Notes: generated by a model from the sequence alone, not told the origin. A DNA stretch of 64,000 nt from Ascidiaceihabitans sp029251465 (GCF_042932805.1 NZ_CP170633.1:3472001-3536000); one strand, 5' to 3'. Shown: positions 26,619-35,284, numbered from the stretch's first letter. Program-made: numbers and translations.

Positions 26619-27016
26619 GCGGGCTCATCATCAAACTTAGTCCAAAAGAACGGATTCTGATAAACGGTGCCGTTATCGAAAATGGTGACCGAAGAAGCCG
26701 TATGACGATCATGACACCGGCAGCAAATATTCTAAGACTACGCGATGCCATTCATCCTGAAGATGCCAAAACGCCAGTGCGACGTGTGTGCTATGCCGTT
26801 CAATTGGTTCTTACAGGTGACACAAAAGTTGAAGATGCACGTCTCCCATTGCTCAGAAACATTGAAGAACTCAGTCAGATTTTTGTTGATTTAGACAGTC
26901 GTCGACATCTTGATGCCGCTTCCAGTGCTTTAGTCAAAGAAGATCATTATCACTGCCTCAAGGCCCTCCGTTCTTTGCTACCGCGTGAAGATCGGCTTTT
27001 GGCTACGAGAGTCTAG
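26615..27016 (+). CDS. flbT: Flagellin post-transcriptional repressor FlbT
   Basis: A 133-residue protein of the FlbT family that binds the flagellin mRNA leader and promotes its decay when assembly is blocked. The N-terminus LIIKLSPKERILINGAVIENGDR and AANILRLRDAIHPEDAKTPVRR are family hallmarks. Its probable target is the 216-base leader of the flagellin gene upstream. Coupled to flaF by an ATGA overlap. Confidence 0.92.
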   Translation: MSGLIIKLSPKERILINGAVIENGDRRSRMTIMTPAANILRLRDAIHPEDAKTPVRRVCYAVQLVLTGDTKVEDARLPLLRNIEELSQIFVDLDSRRHLDAASSALVKEDHYHCLKALRSLLPREDRLLATRV

Positions 27017-27018
27017 TT

Positions 27019-27807
27019 ATGTTTCAACCAGTTATTCCCACAGGTGGTGTTGCAGGTTGGCGTTTCTTGCAACGCACTTACGATACGCAGCTCGAGACCT
27101 TTGGCCAATCCGCTCAAATTCAGCGAGAAACTGATCATTTCAGAGACAAGATCGCTCAAATCGCATCAGCCGAAGACTTAGTCGCTGATAGGCAGTTGCT
27201 AACCGTCGCTCTCGGAGCTTTCGGATTGAGCGATGATATCGACAACAAATTCTTCATCAAAAAAATGCTCGAAGAAGGTAGCATTGCTGACGATGCTTTA
27301 GCCAACCGCTTCACTGATACCCGCTATAGTGAATTAGTTGCTGCATTTGGATTTGGTCCTTCAGAAGTCACACGTACTGGGATCTCGTTATTTACTGACG
27401 AAATCATCGAAAAATATCAGGTCAACCAATTTGAAGCTGCTACTGGCGTCCAAGACGAGAGCATGCGCATCGCGCTTTACGCACAGCGTGAGTTGGTGGA
27501 AGTGGTGAGTGAAGAAGGATCTGAAGCGCAAAAGTGGTTTACAATCATGGGTCAACCTCCGCTCCGATCGTTGTTTGAAACCGCATTGGGTTTGCCAAGC
27601 GCTGTTGCCCAAGTTGACATCGACAAACAGTTGGAAATTTTCCAAGATCGAGCGCAATCTATTTTTGGGAGCTCGAGTGCAGCGCAATTCACCGACCCCG
27701 AAAAAGTTGAAAACTTGGTTACTCAATATCTGGCAAGGGCGCAAATCAACTCAATCGGTACAGGGGCATCCTCAACTGCGATTGCGTTGACCTTATTGCA
27801 AAGCTAG
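27019..27807 (+). CDS. DUF1217 domain-containing flagellar-cluster protein
   Basis: A 262-residue protein of the DUF1217 family, which recurs in alphaproteobacterial flagellar clusters but has no established function. It starts two bases after flbT, so it is in the flagellin operon. It is mostly helical and contains the repeated FGFGPSEVTRTG and QVNQFEAATGVQDES segments. No signal peptide or membrane helix is seen. Before the IS insertion, its stop lay only 17 bases from the convergent fliI stop. Confidence 0.85.
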   Translation: MFQPVIPTGGVAGWRFLQRTYDTQLETFGQSAQIQRETDHFRDKIAQIASAEDLVADRQLLTVALGAFGLSDDIDNKFFIKKMLEEGSIADDALANRFTDTRYSELVAAFGFGPSEVTRTGISLFTDEIIEKYQVNQFEAATGVQDESMRIALYAQRELVEVVSEEGSEAQKWFTIMGQPPLRSLFETALGLPSAVAQVDIDKQLEIFQDRAQSIFGSSSAAQFTDPEKVENLVTQYLARAQINSIGTGASSTAIALTLLQS

Positions 27808-27821
27808 ATTTCGTTTCTACA

Positions 27822-27830
27822 ATCTCAACG
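27822..27830. repeat. Left copy of 9-bp target site duplication (ATCTCAACG)
   Basis: ATCTCAACG directly abuts the left inverted repeat of the insertion sequence, and an identical copy abuts the right end. A 9-bp duplication is typical of the IS903 group. Its perfect identity points to a recent insertion. Confidence 0.92.
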
Positions 27831-27850
27831 GGCTTTGTTGCACAAATCGG
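27831..27850 (+). repeat. Left terminal inverted repeat of the IS
   Basis: Twenty bases starting GGCTTTGTTG, the exact reverse complement of the element's right end. The match stops at the next base. Confidence 0.95.
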
Positions 27851-27895
27851 TTTGCTAGGATTCATGTTGTGAATCGAGCGTGTTAGCAGACCATC

Positions 27896-28828
27896 ATGAG
27901 TAGCTGGACACCGACGACTTACAAGACCATGAACTGGTCAGATTACAATCGAGCCCTGAAGCAGCGGGGTTCGCTGTCGATCTGGTTTGACGCTGCTATG
28001 GCTTGGGATGCGATGCCATCTGGCCGACGGGGCCGTCAACAGGCGTATAGTGATGCGGCGATCCAAGCCTGTCTGACGATTAAAATGCTGTTCGGTTTGC
28101 CCCTAAGGCAGACGACGGGGTTTGTCGAAAGCCTCCTGGAATTGGCCGGGTTGGACTGGACGGTGCCAGACTTCAGTACCTTGCGTCGGCGGCAGAGAAC
28201 GTTGTCGGTCATCATTCCCTATCAGGGCTCACCGGGGCCATTACATCTGCTCATTGATAGTACCGGCATTAAAGCTGAAGGCGAAGGTGAGTGGAATGCC
28301 CACAAGCATGGCGGCCCTAAACGCCGCCTCTGGCGCAAAATTCACATTGGTATCGATGAAGAAACACTAGAGATACGTGCCGTCGAGGTCACCAGTAGCG
28401 GCATCGGTGACGCACCCATGCTACCTGACCTGCTCGATCAGATCCCCCCGGACGAAGAGATTGGCAGTGTCACCGGGGACGGTGCTTACGACACCCGCAA
28501 ATGCCACGATGCAATTGCAGAACGTAACGCCCATGCTGTCATTCCACTGCGTAAGAACGCCAAGCTGTGGAAGCCCGACACGTCCGGAGCCAGAGCGCGC
28601 AACGGAGCGGTCCGATACTCAAAGTACCTGGGTCGCGCAATGTGGCGGCAAGTCACTGGATACCACCGCCGAAGCCGCGTCGAAACAAAGATGCATTGTC
28701 TGAAACTGCTGGGTCAATCGCTCATGGCCCGCGACTTTGATCGCCAGGTCGCTGAGATCCAAATCCGCGCTGCCATCCTAAACGGCTTCACTGCACTAGG
28801 TATCCCCAAGACACAGGCTGTAGGCTAA
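27896..28828 (+). CDS. IS903-group IS5-family transposase
   Basis: A 310-residue DDE transposase, close to the roughly 307 residues of IS903. The three catalytic acids are visible in LLIDSTGIKAEG, GDGAYDTRKCH and YHRRSRVETKMHCLK, the last being the YREK-like E block of IS5 elements. The frame is open from ATG to stop, so the enzyme is probably active. The TIR-to-start spacing is 45 bases, enough for a weak promoter at the left end. Confidence 0.95.
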   Translation: MSSWTPTTYKTMNWSDYNRALKQRGSLSIWFDAAMAWDAMPSGRRGRQQAYSDAAIQACLTIKMLFGLPLRQTTGFVESLLELAGLDWTVPDFSTLRRRQRTLSVIIPYQGSPGPLHLLIDSTGIKAEGEGEWNAHKHGGPKRRLWRKIHIGIDEETLEIRAVEVTSSGIGDAPMLPDLLDQIPPDEEIGSVTGDGAYDTRKCHDAIAERNAHAVIPLRKNAKLWKPDTSGARARNGAVRYSKYLGRAMWRQVTGYHRRSRVETKMHCLKLLGQSLMARDFDRQVAEIQIRAAILNGFTALGIPKTQAVG

Positions 28829-28862
28829 ATCGGTCCGGGGTCAGGGGAGGTCCGACCTCAAC

Positions 28863-28882
28863 CCGATTTGTGCAACAAAGCC
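28863..28882 (-). repeat. Right terminal inverted repeat of the IS
   Basis: Twenty bases ending CAACAAAGCC, exactly complementary to the left end. Confidence 0.95.
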
Positions 28883-28891
28883 ATCTCAACG
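28883..28891. repeat. Right copy of 9-bp target site duplication (ATCTCAACG)
   Basis: Identical to the left copy. It contains the complement of the fliI stop codon (TCA at 28886-28888) and the last Arg codon, so duplication of the target restored the 3' end of fliI. Confidence 0.92.
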
Positions 28892-30238
28892 CGTCAAAAC
28901 CTGCGAACTCTTCGATTGAGCCCTGCGTAGAATCAAGTTGATCTGATCGAAACAATGATCGATTCCTTGCGTATCTAATTTTGCGAGAAATCCCTCAAAT
29001 TCAGGCCATAACTGGATAGCTAAATCGATTTCTGGGTCACTCCCTTGGGCGTACAGACCAGCCGTAATCATCATTTCGTTTCGTTCATAAACGCTTACAA
29101 CTTTTCGCATTTTCTGGATGGTTTCGTTTTGCTCAGGCGTTGCTGCAGCCGGTAAGCTGCGTGAAACAGATTTCAACAAATCCACGGCAGGATATCTTCC
29201 GCGCTCTGCAATCGTACGATCCAGGACAACATGCCCATCCAGAACGCCGCGCAGGACATCTGCGATTGGCTCGTCCATATCCGATCCCGCAACCAAAACG
29301 CTGAAGACCCCTGTTATATCTCCTTGCTCTTCGGTGCCGGGCCCAGCGCGTTCACAAAGTGACATAATCAAGTGAGACGTCGATGGTGGGTGCCCTCGCA
29401 AAACTGGCGCTTCACCTGCTGCCACTGCCACTTCGCGGTGCGCTTCTGCAAAACGGGTGATAGAATCTGCAAGGAACAGAACGGATTTACCTTCGTCGCG
29501 GAAATGTTCTGCGACCGCCATGGCTGTCCAAGCACATCGTCGTCGCACCAAAGCGGATTGGTCAGATGTCGCGGCAACAACAACTGATCTTTTTAAACCC
29601 TCTTCGCCAAGGACACTGTCAACAAAATGACGTACCTCACGCCCCCGCTCACCAATCATTGCAATTACAACGACATCGGCCTGCATGTGCTGAGCAAGCG
29701 CACCTAACAGGCTGGATTTCCCAACGCCTGAACCGGCAAACAGCCCAATTCTCTGCCCCTTCACAATGGGTAAAACGGTATTGAATGCGGCCAATCCGGT
29801 CGACAGCCGCTCGCCCATCGCTCGTCTTTGCGCCGGTGGTGGAGGGGATGCACGTAACGGGCGCGCAGCAAATCCGTTTCTCAAGTTTCGCCCATCCAAT
29901 GGTTGCCCATCCGGATCGACAATACGACCAATCCAGGCATCACATGGCGCAACCATCGCAGCACTGTGCACAGTCGCACGATCACCCAATGCGATCCCCT
30001 CTAATTCGCCATCTGGAAGCATTGTTAAGGTGCTACCTGCAAGCTGAACCACCTCGCCTTTCAAGACTTCGGCATCTTCACGCATGACTTTAATGCGATC
30101 ACCGATGCAGGCTTGATCTGCCAAGCCGGTGATAATGACGACACCGCCAGTGACGCCAGATACACGCCCGACCGAACGCACAGGGCTTAGCCGCGTCAAC
30201 TGTGATCGCATCGTCAATAAGGTGTTTTCGCGATTCAT
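28886..30238 (-). CDS. fliI: Flagellum-specific ATP synthase FliI
   Basis: A 450-residue ATPase of the flagellar type III export apparatus. Walker A FAGSGVGKSSL (near residue 170), Walker B VLFLADSITRFAEA and the F1-beta-like core are intact. GGAGG lies 6 bases before the ATG at 30238, which is preferred over the ATG 15 bases upstream. The gene stands alone on the minus strand, divergent from the flgB operon. Its last codons lie in the IS target duplication but the reading frame is complete. Confidence 0.95.
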   Translation of the reverse strand: MNRENTLLTMRSQLTRLSPVRSVGRVSGVTGGVVIITGLADQACIGDRIKVMREDAEVLKGEVVQLAGSTLTMLPDGELEGIALGDRATVHSAAMVAPCDAWIGRIVDPDGQPLDGRNLRNGFAARPLRASPPPPAQRRAMGERLSTGLAAFNTVLPIVKGQRIGLFAGSGVGKSSLLGALAQHMQADVVVIAMIGERGREVRHFVDSVLGEEGLKRSVVVAATSDQSALVRRRCAWTAMAVAEHFRDEGKSVLFLADSITRFAEAHREVAVAAGEAPVLRGHPPSTSHLIMSLCERAGPGTEEQGDITGVFSVLVAGSDMDEPIADVLRGVLDGHVVLDRTIAERGRYPAVDLLKSVSRSLPAAATPEQNETIQKMRKVVSVYERNEMMITAGLYAQGSDPEIDLAIQLWPEFEGFLAKLDTQGIDHCFDQINLILRRAQSKSSQVLTR

Positions 30239-30282
30239 TACAATCCTCCACAAATCTCACACTCTTTCTAAAGGAATCAGGG

Positions 30283-30297
30283 TTAAGCCTTGATTGA
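30283..30297. promoter_or_regulatory. CtrA-like box between fliI and flgB
   Basis: TTAA-N7-TTGA lies in the 82-base gap between divergent fliI and flgB, about 24 bases before the flgB start. It differs from the TTAA-N7-TTAA consensus at one position. CtrA controls flagellar genes in many alphaproteobacteria, so this is a reasonable site, but binding is not shown. Confidence 0.35.
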
Positions 30298-30320
30298 GAT
30301 TGCTCGAGGGAGAAGCCCCG

Positions 30321-30704
30321 ATGTTTGAAAACTTAGATGTCTTTAAGATATCGCACGCCATGGCAACACATGCTGGTCAACGCCAAGCATTGATTGCGCA
30401 GAATGTGGCGAATGCTGATACGCCCGGATATATCGCACGTGATATTCCTGCGTTCAAAGCCGCCTATGAAAACGACGGATCTAGTTTGCAACGGGCAACC
30501 CGCAGCAAACATTTGAACGGTGTTTCCGCGAACGGCAATTCAACCCCGATAGATCAGCGCGCTATGGCGTCGCCCGACGGAAATACCGTGTCCATTGAAC
30601 AGGAAATGCTCAAGGCCACCGACACCGTTCGTCAACATGATCGTGCTCTTGCGATCTACAAGTCATCGCTGGGCATTCTTCGTTCCGCGCTTGGCCGCAG
30701 ATAG
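30321..30704 (+). CDS. flgB: Flagellar proximal rod protein FlgB
   Basis: A 127-residue rod subunit. The rod/hook family motif QNVANADTPGYIARDIPAF near the N-terminus and the helical C-terminus (EQEMLKATDTVRQHDRALAIYKSS) are clear. The ATG at 30321 follows GAGGGAGAA; the earlier in-frame start lacks such a site. First gene of a nine-gene rod and export operon. Confidence 0.94.
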   Translation: MFENLDVFKISHAMATHAGQRQALIAQNVANADTPGYIARDIPAFKAAYENDGSSLQRATRSKHLNGVSANGNSTPIDQRAMASPDGNTVSIEQEMLKATDTVRQHDRALAIYKSSLGILRSALGRR

Positions 30705-30712
30705 GAAATCAA

Positions 30713-31105
30713 ATGAGCGAATTTTCAAAATCACTCAGTGTGTCGTCAAGCGGATTGCAAGCGCAGGCTGCACGACTGCGGCACCTTTCAGAGAATATCT
30801 CAAACGCAGATACGCCGGGTTATCGCCGCAAGACCATTTCATTTGAAACAGCTTTCGGTGCAGGTGATTCAGTATCTCGCGTTGAAACTGGCCGCGTGAA
30901 TTTGGACACCACAGATCTAGAGCGAATCTATGACCCTGCGCATCCATTGTCAGATGACACAGGTCACTATGATGGATCGAATGTTGATCTTTTGATTGAG
31001 CTTGCCGACGCGCGAGAAGCGCAACGTAGCTATGAAGCAAATCTAAAAATGTTCGAACAAGCCCGCAAGATGTCGGGCAGTTTGATGGAACTCCTCCGCC
31101 GATAA
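30713..31105 (+). CDS. flgC: Flagellar proximal rod protein FlgC
   Basis: A 130-residue rod subunit with SENISNADTPGYRRKTISFE at the N-terminus and the C-terminal NVDLLIELADAREAQRSYEANLKMF block of rod proteins. It starts 8 bases after flgB and precedes fliE, the standard order for proximal rod genes. Confidence 0.95.
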   Translation: MSEFSKSLSVSSSGLQAQAARLRHLSENISNADTPGYRRKTISFETAFGAGDSVSRVETGRVNLDTTDLERIYDPAHPLSDDTGHYDGSNVDLLIELADAREAQRSYEANLKMFEQARKMSGSLMELLRR

Positions 31106-31142
31106 ACACAACCCAGATTTGGGAACAGAAAGGACATCCAGA

Positions 31143-31427
31143 ATGGATATCAATGCAATTTCAGCCGTACAAAAGTACGCAGCATCTAAACCTGCTACAG
31201 ACCCCGCAGCGGGTGGGCCAGGCGGCGTTCTTGGCAACGTAGCCATGGATTTCGCGGAAACATTGGCGCGCGGTGAAAACACATCCAAGACAGCCATGAT
31301 CGGCGACGCCGACCCACATGCATTGGTCCAAGCATTGGCGCAAACCGAGCTGGCGGTGGAAACAGCAGTGACCGTCCGCAACAAGGTTGTCGAAGCCTAT
31401 CAAGAAATTTTGCGGATGCCTGTCTGA
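31143..31427 (+). CDS. fliE: Flagellar hook-basal body protein FliE
   Basis: A 94-residue adaptor between the MS ring and the rod. The C-terminal block HALVQALAQTELAVETAVTVRNKVVEAYQEILRMPV is the FliE signature. The ATG at 31143 follows AAAGGA with good spacing; the start 24 bases upstream is not supported. The stop shares one base with the fliQ start (TGATG). Confidence 0.94.
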   Translation: MDINAISAVQKYAASKPATDPAAGGPGGVLGNVAMDFAETLARGENTSKTAMIGDADPHALVQALAQTELAVETAVTVRNKVVEAYQEILRMPV

Positions 31428-31696
31428 TGCTCAACGAGGTCATCTTTTTTGATACTTTGCGCCAAGGCTTGTGGGTTGCGGTCGTTATTTCGATTCCAAT
31501 TCTCGTTGTTGCTCTTGTTGCCGGCGTCACAATTGGCCTCGTTCAAGCATTAACCTCAATCCAAGAAATGACGCTGACATTTGTGCCAAAATTGGCCGCC
31601 ATCATCGTCGTTTTCTGGATGTCGATGGGGTTCATGACGCAAACGCTCGTGTCGTTTTTCCACGAACGCATCATCCCGCTGATTATCGGAGCATAA
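31427..31696 (+). CDS. fliQ: Flagellar export protein FliQ
   Basis: An 89-residue membrane protein with two hydrophobic helices (AVVISIPILVVALVAGVTIGLVQA and LAAIIVVFWMSMGFMTQTLV separated by the SIQEMTLTF loop). It joins FliP and FliR in the export gate. Both partners are in this window but in other transcription units. Confidence 0.95.
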   Translation: MLNEVIFFDTLRQGLWVAVVISIPILVVALVAGVTIGLVQALTSIQEMTLTFVPKLAAIIVVFWMSMGFMTQTLVSFFHERIIPLIIGA

Positions 31697-31697
31697 A

Positions 31698-32411
31698 ATG
31701 GACAACACAGGTTACACAACGATAACACGCCAATCAGGTTTGATGCGCGAAATGCAGGTTGTCGCGAACAATATTGCGAACGCAGCCACCACAGGTTTTC
31801 GCGAAGAAGGAGTTATTTTTTCCGAATATGTCATGGCAATTCGGGATGGGCCGTCTCTATCAATGGGTCAAGGGAACGTTGGAAAAACGAACTACCTGCA
31901 AGGCACTTTGGCACAAACAGGTGGCACGTTTGACTTTGCGGTTGAAGGCGATGGATACTTTTTAATCGAAACGCCCCAAGGCGAACGATTGACCCGCAAC
32001 GGCGCATTTTCACCCAATGCGGATGGCGATCTTGTCACCATGGACGGGTTCCGAGTTTTGGATGCCGGCGGCGCCCCAGTCTTTATTCCGCCCGGTGTCG
32101 GTAGCATCGCTGTTTCAAGCGATGGCACGCTAAGTGCGGATGGCAATCTGGTTGGCCAGCTCGGATTGGTGGAACCCACCGAACCGTTAAATATGATCCG
32201 CGAAGACGGCGTCATGTTCCGCGCAGACGATGGGTATGAACCGGCTGAAAACGCGCGCGTTCTACAAGGCTTTGTCGAAAATTCCAATGTAAACGCCGTC
32301 TCACAATTAGCGCGGATGATCGAGGTTCAACGCGCCTATGAAATGGGCCAAAGCTTTCTCGAAAGCGAAGACAAACGTGTGCGATCCGCGCTTGAAATAC
32401 TCACCAAATAA
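31698..32411 (+). CDS. flgF: Flagellar basal-body rod protein FlgF
   Basis: A 237-residue rod protein with the N-terminal MQVVANNIANAATTGFREE motif, the central GEGDGYF-like segment EGDGYFLIETPQGERLTRNGAFSPN in the middle, and the C-terminal NVNAVSQLARMIEVQRAYEMGQ helix. It lies one base after fliQ and 19 bases before flgG. Confidence 0.94.
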   Translation: MDNTGYTTITRQSGLMREMQVVANNIANAATTGFREEGVIFSEYVMAIRDGPSLSMGQGNVGKTNYLQGTLAQTGGTFDFAVEGDGYFLIETPQGERLTRNGAFSPNADGDLVTMDGFRVLDAGGAPVFIPPGVGSIAVSSDGTLSADGNLVGQLGLVEPTEPLNMIREDGVMFRADDGYEPAENARVLQGFVENSNVNAVSQLARMIEVQRAYEMGQSFLESEDKRVRSALEILTK

Positions 32412-32430
32412 TTCCCGATAGGAGGCAGAC

Positions 32431-33216
32431 ATGCGAGCACTTCAAATTGCGGCCACAGGTATGGCAGCGCAGCAAACACGGGTCGAGACGATCTCGAACA
32501 ACCTCGCGAACATGAGCACCACTGGCTACAATGCCCGTCGTGCGGAATTCGCCGATTTGCATTATGAACAACGCGCACGGGCCGGCGCAGTAAACGCGTC
32601 TGATGGAACTGTTTTGCCAACGGGTGTGCAGCTTGGCCTTGGGGTGCGACCCGCGGCCGTCTCGATGCATTTGGCCCAAGGTTCCCTATCTGCAACTGGT
32701 GCCGATCTGGACGTCGCCATTGACGGCAATGGTTATCTGGAAATCACACTGCCTTCTGGCGCATCTGCGTATACTCGCGACGGCGGATTGAAACGGACAG
32801 GCGAAGGATTGATCGTCACATCAGACGGCTATCCTGTTGCACCCGAAATTGTGATTCCGTCTGACGCACGCAGTATTTCCATCAACGGGGATGGCGAAGT
32901 TTACGCCTATTTTCTAGACACATCCGAAGCGCAACTTTTGGGACAATTCACTTTGTCCGGCTTTACCAATGCAAAAGGCCTCGAGGCGCTCGGCAGCAAC
33001 CTGTTTTCCGAAACAGAGGCTTCCGGACCCGCGCTGATTTCAAATCCTGGAGAAAATGGCCTAGGCACACTTCGCCAAGGATATTTAGAAGACAGTTCGG
33101 TCGATGCGGTACGTGAAGTCACGGAACTGATCGAGGCTCAACGCGGTTACGAAATGAACGCCAAGGTCATCTCTGCTGCTGATCAAATGATGAGCGCGAC
33201 GACGCAAATCCGATGA
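32431..33216 (+). CDS. flgG: Flagellar distal rod protein FlgG
   Basis: A 261-residue distal rod subunit. RALQIAATGMAAQQTRVETISNNLANM opens the protein, and it closes with SVDAVREVTELIEAQRGYEMNAKVI, both diagnostic. The length is that of FlgG. AGGAGG lies before the start, and the stop overlaps flgA by ATGA. Confidence 0.96.
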   Translation: MRALQIAATGMAAQQTRVETISNNLANMSTTGYNARRAEFADLHYEQRARAGAVNASDGTVLPTGVQLGLGVRPAAVSMHLAQGSLSATGADLDVAIDGNGYLEITLPSGASAYTRDGGLKRTGEGLIVTSDGYPVAPEIVIPSDARSISINGDGEVYAYFLDTSEAQLLGQFTLSGFTNAKGLEALGSNLFSETEASGPALISNPGENGLGTLRQGYLEDSSVDAVREVTELIEAQRGYEMNAKVISAADQMMSATTQIR

Positions 33217-33635
33217 AACATTGGTTGATCTCATTCGCTTTGTTGCTGTGCGCACAATCAGCCGTCGCAGACATTGTCGTCACGACGCGAACATTGCGAC
33301 CCGGCGATCTAATTTCGGAATCCGATTTGGGAATAAAGGCAGGCGAACGAACCGATAGCTACGACCGAATGAGGGACGTTGTCGGACAAGAAGCGCGCGT
33401 GGCCTTGTACCCAAATCGACCAATCCATTTCGATCAAATCGGACCGCCTGCGTTGGTTGACCGAAATCAAATCGTATCCCTACGATATTCTGGAAAAAGC
33501 CTGATGATCACCACCGATGGACGATCACTAGAACGCGGCGGAATTGGGGATCGGGTCCGGATTATGAATCTTTCTTCACGCACCACTTTGTTTGGCATCG
33601 TCCAAGCAGACGGAAGCGTCGCGGTAACACAGTAA
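33213..33635 (+). CDS. flgA: Flagellar P-ring assembly chaperone FlgA (short form)
   Basis: A 140-residue periplasmic protein with a signal peptide (MKHWLISFALLLCAQSAVA) and an SAF/ChapFlgA domain (TTRTLRPGDLISESDLG, then the beta-clip core). Alphaproteobacterial FlgA proteins are often this short form. Its client FlgI, the P-ring protein, is not in the window. Confidence 0.9.
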   Translation: MKHWLISFALLLCAQSAVADIVVTTRTLRPGDLISESDLGIKAGERTDSYDRMRDVVGQEARVALYPNRPIHFDQIGPPALVDRNQIVSLRYSGKSLMITTDGRSLERGGIGDRVRIMNLSSRTTLFGIVQADGSVAVTQ

Positions 33636-33645
33636 AGGTAAGATT

Positions 33646-34377
33646 ATGCGTGTATTTTATGTCTCAGGACTTGTCGGAATTTTGGCACTGACCGCATGCG
33701 GACGAAGCGATCACATTGGCAAAGCCCCTTCGTTCTCGCCTGCTGCAGAAACAGCAGAGCATTCCGCAATGGTTTTTGAAGGGTTACCGGCCCGGATCGA
33801 ACCAGAACGGCCAATAGATCAAGCCTCACTTTGGAGCAGAGAGCGGCAATCGCTGTTAGGTGACAGGCGCGCAATTCGGCGCGGCGACATTCTGACGGTC
33901 GTAATCGAAATTGACGAAAAAGCGGAAATTTCAAACGCTACAGGCAGATCACGATCCGGCGCGGAAAGTTTAGGTATTCCGCAATTGGGGGGGCTGTCGC
34001 AGCGACTTGATAACGCATTGCCTGAAGGGGCATCAGCGTCGGAGTTGGTGTCAATAAACTCAAGCAGCACCTCATCAGGCAACGGATCAGTAAAACGCAA
34101 GGAAAAGCTAACCTTGCGAGTCGCAGCCACAATCGTCGATGTTTTACCAAATGGCGTCCTGTCTATCTCAGGATCACAGGAACTGCGCGTGAATTTTGAG
34201 TTACGCGAACTGCTGGTCACTGGATATGTGCGACCCGAAGACATATCGCGCCAAAATGAAATCACTTATGACAAGATCGCATCAGCACGTGTGTCTTATG
34301 GTGGGCGTGGGCAAATTACTGATGTTCAGCAACCGCGCTTGGGACAGCAAGTGCTTGATGTTATTTTACCTTTTTAG
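33646..34377 (+). CDS. flgH: Flagellar L-ring lipoprotein FlgH
   Basis: A 243-residue outer-membrane ring protein. The signal peptide ends in the lipobox LTAC, with Cys near residue 18. The conserved RGDILTVVIEIDEKAEISNAT block and the C-terminal VRPEDISRQNEI and RGQITDVQQPRLGQ segments identify FlgH. It follows flgA by 10 bases. Confidence 0.96.
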   Translation: MRVFYVSGLVGILALTACGRSDHIGKAPSFSPAAETAEHSAMVFEGLPARIEPERPIDQASLWSRERQSLLGDRRAIRRGDILTVVIEIDEKAEISNATGRSRSGAESLGIPQLGGLSQRLDNALPEGASASELVSINSSSTSSGNGSVKRKEKLTLRVAATIVDVLPNGVLSISGSQELRVNFELRELLVTGYVRPEDISRQNEITYDKIASARVSYGGRGQITDVQQPRLGQQVLDVILPF

Positions 34378-34389
34378 GGCCTTAGTCAC

Positions 34390-34872
34390 ATGAAAAAATT
34401 ACTTCCACTTATCCTCTTGTTGGTTGGTTCGGGTGCCGGAGTTGGCGCAGGAGTGTTCTTGCGGCCTCCTCCTGTCGAAAAAACAGAAGCCGAACTGGTG
34501 CAGGAGAAGGAGGAAAAAATGGAAATGGCGGCCGAAGAAAAAGCTGCGAACTTTGAATACTTCAAAATGAACAACCAGTTCGTCGTCCCGATCGTCGCAA
34601 AAGATCACGTAAGCGCACTTGTCGTGCTATCGCTGAGCCTCGAAGTGCCAGCAGGTAGAAAAGATGCCGTGTTTGCACGAGAGCCCAAACTAAGAGACGC
34701 ATTTTTGCAAGTTATGTTTGATCATGCAAACCTAGGTGGCTTTGAAGGCGAATTCACCAACGCAAACAATTTGGATATCTTGCGAAATGCTCTTCGTGAA
34801 GTTGCTAAAAAGCACATGGAAGACGGCATTTCCGACGTTCTAATTATGGAAATTGCTCGGCAAGATTACTAA
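34390..34872 (+). CDS. FliL-family flagellar membrane protein (first paralogue)
   Basis: A 160-residue protein with one N-terminal membrane helix (LLPLILLLVGSGAGVGAGVFL), a Glu/Lys-rich linker and a C-terminal domain resembling the FliL fold. FliL proteins associate with stator units. A second, clearer FliL lies at 44265-44753. This one closes the rod operon; its stop overlaps that of the next, convergent gene. Family assignment is moderate. Confidence 0.7.
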   Translation: MKKLLPLILLLVGSGAGVGAGVFLRPPPVEKTEAELVQEKEEKMEMAAEEKAANFEYFKMNNQFVVPIVAKDHVSALVVLSLSLEVPAGRKDAVFAREPKLRDAFLQVMFDHANLGGFEGEFTNANNLDILRNALREVAKKHMEDGISDVLIMEIARQDY

Positions 34873-35282
34873 TCTTTATTCTGCAAAGAATGCCCGATTG
34901 CTTGATCAAGTGCACGGTGCCGGGCAACCTTGGCTTTTTCGTTAGAGGCCAATTGAAACAACTTTTCACTGACCGTTTTTTTGCCAAACGCCTTCCGCAC
35001 TCTTCCAATATTCTGCTCTTTTTGAGCTAAGACCCGTGCCAGCTCAAGATTCAGTTGTGCGCGGGTTTTGACCAGCCAACCTTCCCACAACAGATCGGCA
35101 CCAATTGCTCGCATGTCTCCGATTGTAGGTTTATGATCTGCTCGAACGGCTTGGGCATTGCTATCCAGCTTTCTGAGCTCACCACGTAAATGCGCTTCAC
35201 GTTGCAAGATGGCACGCAAGGATTGTTGTGCTTTCAGATACATCGCGTCCGTGATGCTATGTAGTCTGCTGAAATCCGACAT
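34869..35282 (-). CDS. Unrecognised helical protein in the flhB operon (possible FliJ analogue)
   Basis: A 137-residue, highly charged, coiled-coil-like protein with no signal peptide or membrane helix. No known family was recognised. It begins 2 bases after the flhB stop in the flhB-fliR-flhA transcription unit, so it should serve export. No fliJ was seen elsewhere in the cluster; FliJ is a small coiled-coil protein that binds FliI and FlhA, so this gene is a reasonable candidate by size, shape and position. That is inference only. Confidence 0.7.
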   Translation of the reverse strand: MSDFSRLHSITDAMYLKAQQSLRAILQREAHLRGELRKLDSNAQAVRADHKPTIGDMRAIGADLLWEGWLVKTRAQLNLELARVLAQKEQNIGRVRKAFGKKTVSEKLFQLASNEKAKVARHRALDQAIGHSLQNKD

Positions 35283-35284
35283 AT

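Larger units (their letters stand above)
27831..28882 (+). mobile_element. IS5-family, IS903-group insertion sequence, complete
   Basis: A 1052-bp element with perfect 20-bp terminal inverted repeats, one intact transposase and a 9-bp target duplication. The end sequence GGCTTTGTTGCACAAATCGG closely resembles the IS903 terminus, and size, transposase length and duplication length all agree with that group. It lies between the convergent DUF1217 gene and fliI, and its right end falls three bases past the fliI stop, so no gene is broken. Confidence 0.95.
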
